A stretch of DNA of 6,724 bases from Chloroflexia bacterium (lineage in GTDB: Bacteria > Chloroflexota > Chloroflexia > Thermomicrobiales > UBA6265), in contig JACCVE010000323.1 of assembly GCA_013698285.1 (NCBI GenBank), positions 1 through 6,724 of the forward strand. Direction: 5' to 3'. A program made the translations under genes and the position numbers. The notes under the pieces are model-generated. The model made no database searches, had not been told where the DNA came from, and saw only the letters and a list, made by a program, of their open reading frames with translations. Below, in pieces: positions 1-5,126 of the stretch (position 1 is the first letter of the stretch; each line of letters begins with the position of its first letter).

Positions 1-1
1 C

Positions 2-109
2 GCCGGCCGGCTGAACCTGCTGAACGCCCACCTGATCACCGAGCAGCGCGCCAACAAGGGCTTCGCCCTCGAGGTCGTCGTCCCGATCCCGATCGACGCC
101 CGGCTCTGA
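2..109 (+). CDS. 3' end of an unidentified protein-coding gene (partial)
   Basis: An open frame enters from the left edge and ends at the TGA at 107-109, giving 35 visible residues ending in VVVPIPIDARL. Every third codon position in this stretch is G or C, which is strong evidence of real coding in a GC-rich genome. The tail (a helix-like LNLLNAHLITEQ followed by a beta-like ALEVVVPIP) is faintly reminiscent of the end of a histidine-kinase ATPase domain, but 35 residues are too few to assign a family and I do not name a function. The gene body lies outside the window. Confidence 0.75.
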   Translation, partial: AGRLNLLNAHLITEQRANKGFALEVVVPIPIDARL

Positions 110-137
110 GCGGCGGGTCAGCTCGCAGAGACGGATG

Positions 138-162
138 GTCGCATGCCACTCGTGGCCGCGAC
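138..162 (+). terminator. Hairpin downstream of the first gene, possible terminator
   Basis: GTCGC (138-142) and GCCAC (145-149) pair with GTGGC (152-156) and GCGAC (158-162), forming a roughly 10-bp stem with a small 2x1 internal loop and a tight apex. It begins 28 bases after the stop codon of the upstream gene, the usual place for a terminator. No T-run follows, so it would be a non-canonical (Rho-assisted or processing) signal. The call rests on position and stem strength only. Confidence 0.4.
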
Positions 163-190
163 TACCGGTTCATTTAGGCAGCGGGTTGCG

Positions 191-220
191 TACATCGGTA
201 CCGGACCGTTCTATCAATAT
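191..220 (+). promoter_or_regulatory. Weak candidate promoter before the structured leader
   Basis: An AT-rich island CTATCAATAT (211-220) stands out in a GC-rich background and could hold a -10 box (CAATAT at 215-220), with a poor -35 (TACATC, 191-196) 18 bases upstream. A start near 227 would place the hairpin-rich segment at the 5' end of a transcript running toward the pilin gene. The match to consensus is weak. Confidence 0.2.
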
Positions 221-230
221 TGGTGATGGC

Positions 231-420
231 TCGCACGACGGATCTCGGGTACCGTGCGATAGAGGCGAAGCCGGCGGGACACGGTCCTACCCCGCCCGAA
301 GGGCCTCATGACGCTGGGGACGTGTCCCCGGATGTGTCACCTGGCAACGCGGGCGACCGCTGCCGGCTCACCGATGAGAGGAGAAGGATTGGGAGCGGGT
401 AATCCGTGGATCGCGGTGAC
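231..420 (+). ncRNA. Candidate structured RNA / 5' leader of the pilin gene, family not recognised
   Basis: This non-coding stretch folds by eye into consecutive hairpins. H1 is TCGCACG (231-237) with CGTGCGA (253-259). H2 is GAGGC (262-266) with GCCTC (303-307), with an inner GGCGGG (273-278)/CCCGCC (291-296) stem. H3 has a CTGGGGA arm (314-320) paired with 325-331 around a CGTG loop. H4 is 341-346/361-366 stacked on GCGG (349-352)/CCGC (357-360), closed by a GCGA tetraloop of the GNRA class. H5 is GGATT (386-390)/AATCC (401-405), enclosed by TCACCG (368-373)/CGGTGA (414-419). The GNRA loop appears only when read on the + strand, toward the pilin gene. I compared it from memory with the c-di-GMP-I, c-di-AMP, cobalamin, TPP, FMN, glycine, fluoride and M-box consensus cores and found no match. 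It may be a leader RNA, an sRNA, or chance structure in GC-rich DNA. Confidence 0.35.
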
Positions 421-421
421 G

Positions 422-476
422 GGCACCACAGACGTTCATCCTACTTCATCAGTCACCTGTAGCCATTTTTCCTTTT
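422..476 (+). terminator. Possible attenuator: weak hairpin followed by a U-rich tract
   Basis: GGC (422-424) and ACAG (428-431) can pair with CTGT (457-460) and GCC (462-464), immediately followed by A-TTTTT (465-470) and TTTT (473-476). A T-tract of this kind is rare in this GC-rich window and lies 74-85 bases before the pilin start. The stem is interrupted and its loop long, so termination strength would be modest. The T-tract could instead be an AT-rich promoter element for the pilin gene. Confidence 0.3.
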
Positions 477-523
477 CTGGATGATACGTCCGCCGCTGCC
501 TAACCCATCGCGGCTCGTTCGGG

Positions 524-531
524 TCACGTGA
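524..531. promoter_or_regulatory. TCACGTGA palindrome just upstream of the pilin gene
   Basis: A perfect 8-bp palindrome with a GGG on its left flank and CCC three bases after its right end sits 18 bases before the first ATG of the pilin gene. It could be an operator half-pair or part of the 5' UTR. No regulator is identified, and an 8-bp palindrome can occur by chance. Confidence 0.2.
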
Positions 532-549
532 TGTCCCAGTCACGGAGAC

Positions 550-738
550 ATGATGACGCGCATTGATCGATTCATCCGGACACACTTCGCTTCGTCAGCT
601 CCTGCCGTGGAGGGTCAGGGCCTCGTCGAGTACTCATTGATCCTGTTGTTCGTCGTGCTGGTGTGCGTGGGAGCGCTGACCGGCGTGGGCACCGCACTCG
701 TCCCCTATTATCAAAAAGTCGTGGCCGCTTTCCCATAG
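550..738 (+). CDS. Flp/Fap-type pilin component
   Basis: This encodes a 62-residue small pilin of the Flp (type IVb, Tad system) class. After a short basic leader (residues 1-22) comes GQGLVEYSLIL, the Flp signature. Aligning Glu27-Tyr28 with the conserved +5/+6 Glu-Tyr places prepilin-peptidase cleavage after Gly22, leaving a mature protein of about 40 residues. A single hydrophobic helix follows (residues about 29-50, LILLFVVLVCVGALTGVGTAL), with a short tail YYQKVVAAFP. Flp pilins are held in the inner membrane and assembled into surface filaments for adhesion, or in some lineages for DNA uptake. Two adjacent ATGs exist at 550 and 553; the GGAG at 544-547 is better spaced for the second, so the true start may be 553. 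No tadA, tadB, tadC or prepilin peptidase lies in the window, so assembly would need genes elsewhere. The family call is firm; the cellular role is inferred. Confidence 0.88.
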   Translation: MMTRIDRFIRTHFASSAPAVEGQGLVEYSLILLFVVLVCVGALTGVGTALVPYYQKVVAAFP

Positions 739-763
739 GGCGTCCCGGTGTCACGGACCAGCG

Positions 764-789
764 ACGCCGAGCGCTTCGGCACCTGGCGT
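764..789 (+). terminator. Hairpin after the pilin gene, possible terminator
   Basis: GCCGA (766-770) pairs with TCGGC (776-780) around a five-base loop. An alternative outer pairing, ACGCC (764-768) with GGCGT (785-789), is also possible. It starts 26 bases after the pilin stop codon. Only scattered Ts follow (TTGTGTCTTT at 797-806), so it is at best a weak intrinsic terminator. Confidence 0.3.
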
Positions 790-858
790 GATCGGATTGT
801 GTCTTTGGCGGATCAAGGGGAGGCGCCGCCTAGATCGCGCTTCCCCTGGGAGATGACG

Positions 859-907
859 GGCAACGGTCCTGTCATGTCCTGATCGGGCAGGGACATGCGG
901 CAACGGT
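859..907. repeat. Direct repeat flanking an inverted repeat upstream of the ABC operon
   Basis: GGCAACGGT occurs at 859-867 and again at 899-907, exactly 40 bases apart. Between the copies lies an inverted repeat, CATGTCC (873-879) and GGACATG (891-897), with an 11-base spacer. The nested layout would suit a regulator binding site or mRNA structure about 130-180 bases before the ATPase start codon. No known operator is recognised. Confidence 0.4.
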
Positions 908-1037
908 TGAAGCGATCGGCGTCCTTTCTCGGAGGTAGCGAAGGCGAACCAAACTCATTGTCTCCTATCGTAAGATGATCTCGCATCGGACTCACGTGGA
1001 TATGTATGACCTTCGCTGTCGAGAGAGAGCACCTCCG

Positions 1038-1853
1038 GTGACCGTACCCGCGATCCATGTCAACGGGCTGACAAAACGATATCCATCTGGCACCGGGGTC
1101 CACGACCTCTCGTTTTCCGTGCCTCCCGGGGAACTCTTCGTTTTCCTCGGCCCGAACGGGGCCGGCAAGAGCAGCACGATCAAGATGCTCACCGGGCTCC
1201 TCGCGCCGAGTGATGGCGTCGCTGAGGTGAATGGAGTCGATGTCGTTCGCGACCGGACATCGGCGAAGCGCCAGATCGGCTACATGGCCGAGCAACCGTT
1301 CCTCTATGAGAAGTTGACGGGCCGGGAGTTCGTCACGTTCGTCGCCGACGTCTATCGCGTTCCCCGCCGGACACGGATCGAACGCTCCGATCGTCTCCTC
1401 CAGATCCTGGAGATGTCCGACCGGGCAGACCACCTCATCGAGACCTACTCCCTCGGCATGCGACAGAAGATCGCCATCGCGTCGGTCCTGGTTCACCAGC
1501 CGCCCGTGCTGTTCCTCGACGAACCGACGAATGGTCTCGACCCCCGCAGCGCCAGGACGGTCAAAGACCTCCTGCGGGACATTTGCGCCCGGGGCGGCAC
1601 CGTCTTCATGACGACCCATATCCTCGAGATCGCCGAGCAGATGTGTGACCGGGTCGGGATCCTCGACCAGGGTCGCCTCGTCGCCATCGGCACGATCGGC
1701 GAACTTCGCGACCGCCAGGGGCTACCGGATGCGTCGCTGGAGACGATCTTCCTCGACGTGATCGGCTATTCGCGCCCGATCGACTTCGACTTGTTCTCGG
1801 CGAATGGGTACGGAGAGCCAATCGACATCGAACCCGACGCGGCGACCGCGTGA
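1038..1853 (+). CDS. ABC transporter ATP-binding protein (exporter type)
   Basis: This encodes a 271-residue nucleotide-binding subunit, the usual length for single-domain ATPases of ABC-2-type exporters. Visible motifs are Walker A GPNGAGKS at about 38-45, Q-loop Gln86 (EQPFLYEKLTG), signature YSLGMRQK at 137-144 in place of canonical LSGGQ (a common variant in CcmA/Nat/Ecs-like ATPases), Walker B VLFLDEP at 157-163 with catalytic Glu162, D-loop NGLD, and switch His194 (TTH). It hydrolyses ATP at the inner face of the membrane to power the permease encoded next; the two overlap by 4 bases (GTGA), implying translational coupling. I chose GTG at 1038 because the ATPase fold begins five residues later, as in relatives, and because codons between the upstream ATG (975) and 1038 lack the GC-rich third positions seen afterwards. 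No strong ribosome-binding site precedes either start. The substrate is unknown. Confidence 0.92.
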   Translation: MTVPAIHVNGLTKRYPSGTGVHDLSFSVPPGELFVFLGPNGAGKSSTIKMLTGLLAPSDGVAEVNGVDVVRDRTSAKRQIGYMAEQPFLYEKLTGREFVTFVADVYRVPRRTRIERSDRLLQILEMSDRADHLIETYSLGMRQKIAIASVLVHQPPVLFLDEPTNGLDPRSARTVKDLLRDICARGGTVFMTTHILEIAEQMCDRVGILDQGRLVAIGTIGELRDRQGLPDASLETIFLDVIGYSRPIDFDLFSANGYGEPIDIEPDAATA

Positions 1854-3607
1854 CTCCCGGTCTGACCCGCCGCCCGGTGTCTTTCCCTCCGGTACTCGGC
1901 ACCGTCGTTCGTACCAGGGTCCGCATCGGTCTCCGGCGCATCGGTGCTGCCCGGGCTCGACATCCCATCAGGACCACGATCCAAGGCTTGACGTTAGTCG
2001 TCGCGGGTCTGATGGTCGCGGCGTCGATCGCCTTGCTGTCCCGGTCCCTCTTCACGGCCGTTCCGGCAGCGGACCAGCACCTCATCGTTGCCGCGGCCCT
2101 CGCCGCCTTGCTCAGCGCCGGCTTCATCGCCAGCTCCAGCGCGGCGCTGCAATCGATCTACCTCGCCTCGGACCTCCCCTTCTTGCTGACGCTGCCCATC
2201 CCACTCATCGTGACGTTCTCGAGCAAGTTCGTCGAGACGCTCGCCGGGACGCTGCCGATCGGATTCATCGGCTTCTGGTTCATCACGGGCTACGCCACGA
2301 CGAGCGCCCGTCCACTCTTGACACTCGCGATCGGCAGCACGGTGCTCGTCGCCTACCTGGTCGTGTTGACGGCACTCGGGATCGTCATGGTCGCCGGCAT
2401 CGCTCGCGTCGTTCCCGCCAAACGGGCTTGGACGGTCCTCGGCATCCTCAGCCTCTCCATCGTCGCGCTGCTCGGTGTGTGGTGGGCCACGATCGAGCGA
2501 GCTGGGACGTCCACCCCCATAGCCAACGTCGAGATCGACGAGACGGTCCAGTTTGGCACCGCCAGTTTGGTCGCCAATCTCCTCCTGGCGGGCGCTCAGG
2601 TCGAACAGACGCCGCTTGCCTGGGCGGGACGGGTGATCGCGGGGACGGATGGCCCCGCCGCCGTGATCTGGTGGAACGGGTCGCTGTTCGCCGCCCTGGC
2701 CATCGTCTCGACCGGAGTTGCCTGGTGGCTCTTCGCCATCACTTTCTCCACCGGGACGAGTGGCTTCCGGGCCGCGAGCGCACCGGCACCCCGTCCGTCC
2801 CGGCCCATTGCCCGTTGGACCGGGGTCGCGCTGTCATATCTGCCGGGACATCTCGCGACGCTGGTCCTCAAAGAATGGATCACGATGTTCCGGGATTCGC
2901 GCCGTCTCACCGGCGCCCTCTGGCCGCTCGGGTCGATCCTGGTCTACACGATCAACTTGAGTCGCGGGGCGCCGGACATGACCGACCCGGCGGGCTGGGG
3001 CTTCTGGCAATCGATCGGCCCGGTGATCCTGCTGCCGTGGGCCGCGTCACTCGGCACCGCCGCCTACGTGGTCGGCTCCGAGCACCGGGGTATCCACCTC
3101 TTGCGCGCGTTACCCATCGATGGCCAACTCCTCCTGGGCGCAAAGGTGATCGCCGGCATCGTCCCGGTCTTCACCCTGACGACGGTCGCGGCGATCCTGG
3201 TCGCCGTCAGCAACGACGCCACCCCGGTCCAACTCGGTATCGTCGTCCTGTGTATGGTCTGGTCATCGGTCGGATTTGTGACACTGGACACCTGCGCTTC
3301 GGCCCTGGCGCCGAACTTCCTGACCGACCAGGTGCAACGTTCGCTCAGGCTAAAGGGCCGGATCTATAGCTTATTCGCCGGGGCCGTCTTCGCCGTGGGC
3401 ACCGCACTCGTGGTGACGTGGGTCATCATCGCCCTGGAAGGGCAACCGGCCGCGATCCGTGACCTCGAGATCCCGTCCCTCGCCGGGTTCGACCCATTGG
3501 GGTGGCCGCTGGCGCTGGCCGGCGTCGCGATCGGCGGGGGAATCATCGTCACCAGTTGGAAGATCGGCGTCCGCCGGCTCGACTGGGTCTTGAGCGGCGA
3601 ATCGTAG
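1850..3607 (+). CDS. ABC-2-type exporter permease, large duplicated form
   Basis: This encodes a 585-residue integral membrane protein with about a dozen hydrophobic segments (approximately residues 45-65, 78-100, 117-148, 157-185, 195-213, 274-298, 385-408, 430-452, 460-480, 508-528 and 552-571). It resembles the roughly 550-residue putative ABC exporter permeases that pair with YthP/Ecs-like ATPases. Two similar signatures occur, one per half: SDLPFLLTLPIP followed by a Lys (106-126) and EHRGIHLLRALPIDGQLLLGAK (411-432). A KEWITMFRDSRRL motif (341-353) in the cytoplasmic linker is typical of the start of the second half. This pattern suggests two fused ABC-2-like halves in one chain. The start is the GTG overlapping the ATPase stop. 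The substrate cannot be told from sequence; exporters of this type carry peptides, lipids or drugs. The gene ends 59 bases before the convergent dnaJ. Confidence 0.87.
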   Translation: MTPGLTRRPVSFPPVLGTVVRTRVRIGLRRIGAARARHPIRTTIQGLTLVVAGLMVAASIALLSRSLFTAVPAADQHLIVAAALAALLSAGFIASSSAALQSIYLASDLPFLLTLPIPLIVTFSSKFVETLAGTLPIGFIGFWFITGYATTSARPLLTLAIGSTVLVAYLVVLTALGIVMVAGIARVVPAKRAWTVLGILSLSIVALLGVWWATIERAGTSTPIANVEIDETVQFGTASLVANLLLAGAQVEQTPLAWAGRVIAGTDGPAAVIWWNGSLFAALAIVSTGVAWWLFAITFSTGTSGFRAASAPAPRPSRPIARWTGVALSYLPGHLATLVLKEWITMFRDSRRLTGALWPLGSILVYTINLSRGAPDMTDPAGWGFWQSIGPVILLPWAASLGTAAYVVGSEHRGIHLLRALPIDGQLLLGAKVIAGIVPVFTLTTVAAILVAVSNDATPVQLGIVVLCMVWSSVGFVTLDTCASALAPNFLTDQVQRSLRLKGRIYSLFAGAVFAVGTALVVTWVIIALEGQPAAIRDLEIPSLAGFDPLGWPLALAGVAIGGGIIVTSWKIGVRRLDWVLSGES

Positions 3608-3653
3608 TGACGAGCCGCGATGGCGCCGCCCGACCGCACGGCCGCGACATCGT

Positions 3654-3663
3654 CCGGCGCCGG
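3654..3663. repeat. CCGGCGCCGG palindrome in the convergent gap
   Basis: A perfect 10-bp palindrome lies immediately after the dnaJ stop codon, within the 59-base gap between the convergent permease and dnaJ genes. A related GGCGCCG occurs at 3622-3628. These GC-rich self-complementary elements may contribute to transcript ends from either side. No T-tract is present. Confidence 0.3.
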
Positions 3664-3666
3664 GAC

Positions 3667-4791
3667 TCAGACGCCGAAGGCGTCTTTCACCTTGTCGAAG
3701 AAGCCCCGGTGATTCGGCTGGTGAGTCACCTCGCTGCCGAGCGTCCCCGCCAACTGCTCGAACAATTCTCGCTGCTCATCGGAGAGGTGCTTTGGGGTCA
3801 TGACCTGGACGGTGACGATCTGGTCGCCCCGATCGCCCCCCCGCAAGTCGGGGACGCCCTTGCCCCGGAGGCGGAACTGCTGCCCACCCTGGGTGCCGGC
3901 CGGGACCCGCAGCGCCACCGGGCCATCGAGGGTATCGACCTCGATCTCGTCGCCCAGTGCGGCCTGGGCGACATTGACGCCGACCTGCAACTGGATCGTC
4001 TTGTTCTGGCGGGTGAAGAGCGGGTGAGGCTTGATCCGGACCTTGACGAAGAGATTGCCGGGCAACCCGCCGGAGGGCCCAGCTTCCCCCTCACCGGTCA
4101 ACCTGAGCGTGGCCTGCTCGTCGATCCCCGCCGGGATCGTGACGGTGATCGTGCGGGGCTTGGCGATCCGACCCCGACCCCGGCACCCCGGACACGGGTC
4201 CGTGACATGGACCCCCTCGCCCTGGCAGGTGGTACAGGGTGCCGAGGTCATGAACTGGCCAAGGATCGTCTGCTGGACCCGTCGCACCTCGCCCGTGCCG
4301 CCGCAGGTACCGCAGCGCGGCGCCGTCTGGCCATCCCGCATCCGAGACCCGTCGCAGGCCTCGCAAGTCTCGAGGCGCGTCAACTCGACGTCTCTATCGA
4401 CGCCGGAGACGGCCTCCTCGAACGCGATGGTCAACGACAACTCGAGGTCTTGGCCGCGCTCGGGTCCTGACCGCCGCCGCCCGCCAGAGGACCCGGAGAA
4501 GAAACTCTCGAACAAGTCATTGAACGGGGAGCCGCCGAACCCACCGAACCCGGCACCGTTCCCCGCCCCGTTCGCGGCGTGGCCGAACCGGTCGTAGGTC
4601 GCCCGGCGATCGGTGTCCCCGAGCACCTCGTAGGCCTCGTTGATCTCTTTGAACCGTTCTTCGGCCCCGTCCTCCCGGTTCACGTCGGGATGCAGGAGAC
4701 GGGCTTTGGCCCGGTAGGCACGTTTGATCTCGTCCGCCGGGGCCCCCTTTGGGACATCGAGAACGTCATAGTAGTCTCGCTTCTCGGCCAT
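3667..4791 (-). CDS. dnaJ: Chaperone protein DnaJ (type I Hsp40)
   Basis: This encodes a 374-residue full-length type I J-protein, the cytoplasmic co-chaperone that delivers unfolded clients to DnaK and stimulates its ATPase. The J domain spans residues 5-70 with HPD at 34-36. A Gly/Phe-rich linker (about 70-100, GFGGFGGSPFNDLFESFF) follows. The zinc-binding region holds four Cys pairs: C143/C146, C160/C163, C186/C189 and C200/C203. The beta-rich client-binding domains (about 210-335) end in a helical tail FFDKVKDAFGV. All eight zinc cysteines are present, although the first motif reads CEACDGSR instead of CxxCxGxG. dnaK, grpE and hrcA are not in the window, so this is a solitary dnaJ. It has its own promoter and CIRCE operator just upstream, implying HrcA-controlled heat induction. 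The start is placed by the canonical KRDYYDVL N-terminus; the ribosome-binding site is weak. Confidence 0.97.
   Translation of the reverse strand: MAEKRDYYDVLDVPKGAPADEIKRAYRAKARLLHPDVNREDGAEERFKEINEAYEVLGDTDRRATYDRFGHAANGAGNGAGFGGFGGSPFNDLFESFFSGSSGGRRRSGPERGQDLELSLTIAFEEAVSGVDRDVELTRLETCEACDGSRMRDGQTAPRCGTCGGTGEVRRVQQTILGQFMTSAPCTTCQGEGVHVTDPCPGCRGRGRIAKPRTITVTIPAGIDEQATLRLTGEGEAGPSGGLPGNLFVKVRIKPHPLFTRQNKTIQLQVGVNVAQAALGDEIEVDTLDGPVALRVPAGTQGGQQFRLRGKGVPDLRGGDRGDQIVTVQVMTPKHLSDEQRELFEQLAGTLGSEVTHQPNHRGFFDKVKDAFGV
3669..3687 (+). terminator. Probable terminator of the ABC operon, inside the 3' end of dnaJ
   Basis: AGACGCC (3669-3675) and GGCGTCT (3679-3685) form a perfect 7-bp stem with a GAA loop, and the + strand runs on into TTTC. 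It lies 61 bases past the permease stop, so read rightward it could act as a short intrinsic terminator. The same bases encode the last residues of DnaJ (DAFGV) on the other strand. Read leftward there is no T-run, so it would not terminate dnaJ efficiently. Confidence 0.4.
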
Positions 4792-4862
4792 GGATGCTCT
4801 GGTGCTCGCTTGGGTGGGGACTGCCCCGGCGCCAGCCGACCGGGGGCGGGATCATGGCTCCA

Positions 4863-4890
4863 AGTATAGCCCGCACCGGACGGCCGTCAA
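4863..4890 (-). promoter_or_regulatory. sigma70/sigmaA promoter of dnaJ
   Basis: Read on the - strand, TTGACG (4890-4885) is followed by a 16-base spacer and TATACT (4868-4863), matching the -35 and -10 consensus at 5/6 positions each. The start of transcription should fall near 4856, giving a leader of about 65 bases before the dnaJ ATG. The CIRCE operator lies 6 bases upstream of the -35 box. Confidence 0.8.
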
Positions 4891-4896
4891 TGCCCG

Positions 4897-4923
4897 TTAG
4901 CACTCGCGACTTCAGAGTGCTAA
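4897..4923. promoter_or_regulatory. CIRCE element (HrcA operator)
   Basis: TTAGCACTC (4897-4905) and GAGTGCTAA (4915-4923) form a perfect 9-N9-9 inverted repeat identical to the CIRCE consensus. CIRCE is bound by the heat-shock repressor HrcA in many bacteria, usually controlling groE and dnaK operons. Here it sits 6 bases upstream of the -35 box of dnaJ, in the divergent gap shared with the oxidoreductase gene, whose start codon is about 200 bases away on the other side. HrcA itself must be encoded elsewhere. Confidence 0.96.
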
Positions 4924-5126
4924 TCCGCGGACGGGGCCCCTGGCCCGTGCATGGCGACCGGAATGTCAGATTCCGCCGTGCCATACTCGACCATGCTGAC
5001 GACGTGGGCCCGCGTCTCATCGCGTCCCATTCAACGTTCGGTAGGGCGTCTTCGGACGCCGCCACGCTGGTGCGGCTGACCGCCGTTGAGTCGTTGCCCC
5101 GTCCCCCCTTCACCCCGGAGATTCCC
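4924..5126 (+). other. Leader region of the oxidoreductase gene with hairpins
   Basis: This is the oxidoreductase-side part of the 335-base divergent gap. It holds an inverted repeat CGGAAT-N5-ATTCCG (4959-4975), a near-palindrome GACGTGGGCCCGCGTC (5001-5016), and a hairpin with a TTCG loop (5045-5060). A CATACT at 4982-4987 could be a -10 box but has no convincing -35. No gene is credible here: the open frame that runs through it continues back across the dnaJ promoter and CIRCE, and lacks coding-like codon use. Confidence 0.45.
5045..5060 (+). other. Stable C(UUCG)G tetraloop hairpin
   Basis: GGCGTC (5045-5050) and GACGCC (5055-5060) enclose TTCG. In RNA this is the exceptionally stable cUUCGg tetraloop. 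It is 66 bases before the start codon of the oxidoreductase gene and is not followed by Ts. It probably structures the leader of that mRNA, although a role in ending an upstream transcript cannot be excluded. Confidence 0.45.

Larger units (their letters stand above)
739..1037. other. Intergenic region before the ABC operon
   Basis: No credible gene lies here: the open frames lack good start sites and GC-rich third positions. It contains the hairpin near 764-789 and a small repeat cluster at 859-907. I could not find a convincing -35/-10 pair for the ABC operon. A TAAGAT at 971-976 resembles a -10 box but lacks a -35 partner. An isolated GGAGG at 930-934 has no start codon at a useful distance. 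Confidence 0.5.

Noticed and set aside
220..402. A 60-codon + strand open frame in the structured leader.
   Set aside because: It has no ribosome-binding site, no recognisable domain, and its bases are accounted for by the predicted stems. It is not coding-like at third positions.
231..420. c-di-GMP-I (GEMM) or fluoride riboswitch upstream of the pilin gene.
   Set aside because: The GNRA-capped stem and multi-stem layout tempt a GEMM call, but the conserved GGACGCAAAGC core is absent. GTGATGG and CATGACGC recall the fluoride motif only superficially, and the required P1 pairing and order are not met.
813..1619. A 268-codon - strand open frame opposite the ABC ATPase.
   Set aside because: It is antisense to Walker A, signature and Walker B motifs of the ATPase and has no recognisable domain.
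1804..3369. A long + strand open frame of 521 codons overlapping the permease in another frame.
   Set aside because: The product is Arg/Pro/His-rich and has no domain or membrane pattern. The permease frame has coherent membrane segments, family motifs and a 4-base overlap with the ATPase, so the other frame is a GC-rich shadow.
3502..4470. A 322-codon + strand open frame across the permease end and dnaJ.
   Set aside because: It is antisense to a full-length, fully conserved DnaJ and begins inside the permease gene.
4766..4855. Possible leader peptide starting at an ATG preceded by GGAG in the dnaJ 5' region (- strand).
   Set aside because: The dnaJ promoter would start transcription at about 4856, inside or after that GGAG, so the ribosome site would be lost. 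The product is proline/arginine-rich with no similarity to known leaders.
4897..4924. CIRCE arms resembling a weak rightward promoter (TTAGCA-N16-GCTAAT).
   Set aside because: The resemblance comes from the CIRCE consensus itself; each box matches the consensus at only 4/6 positions.
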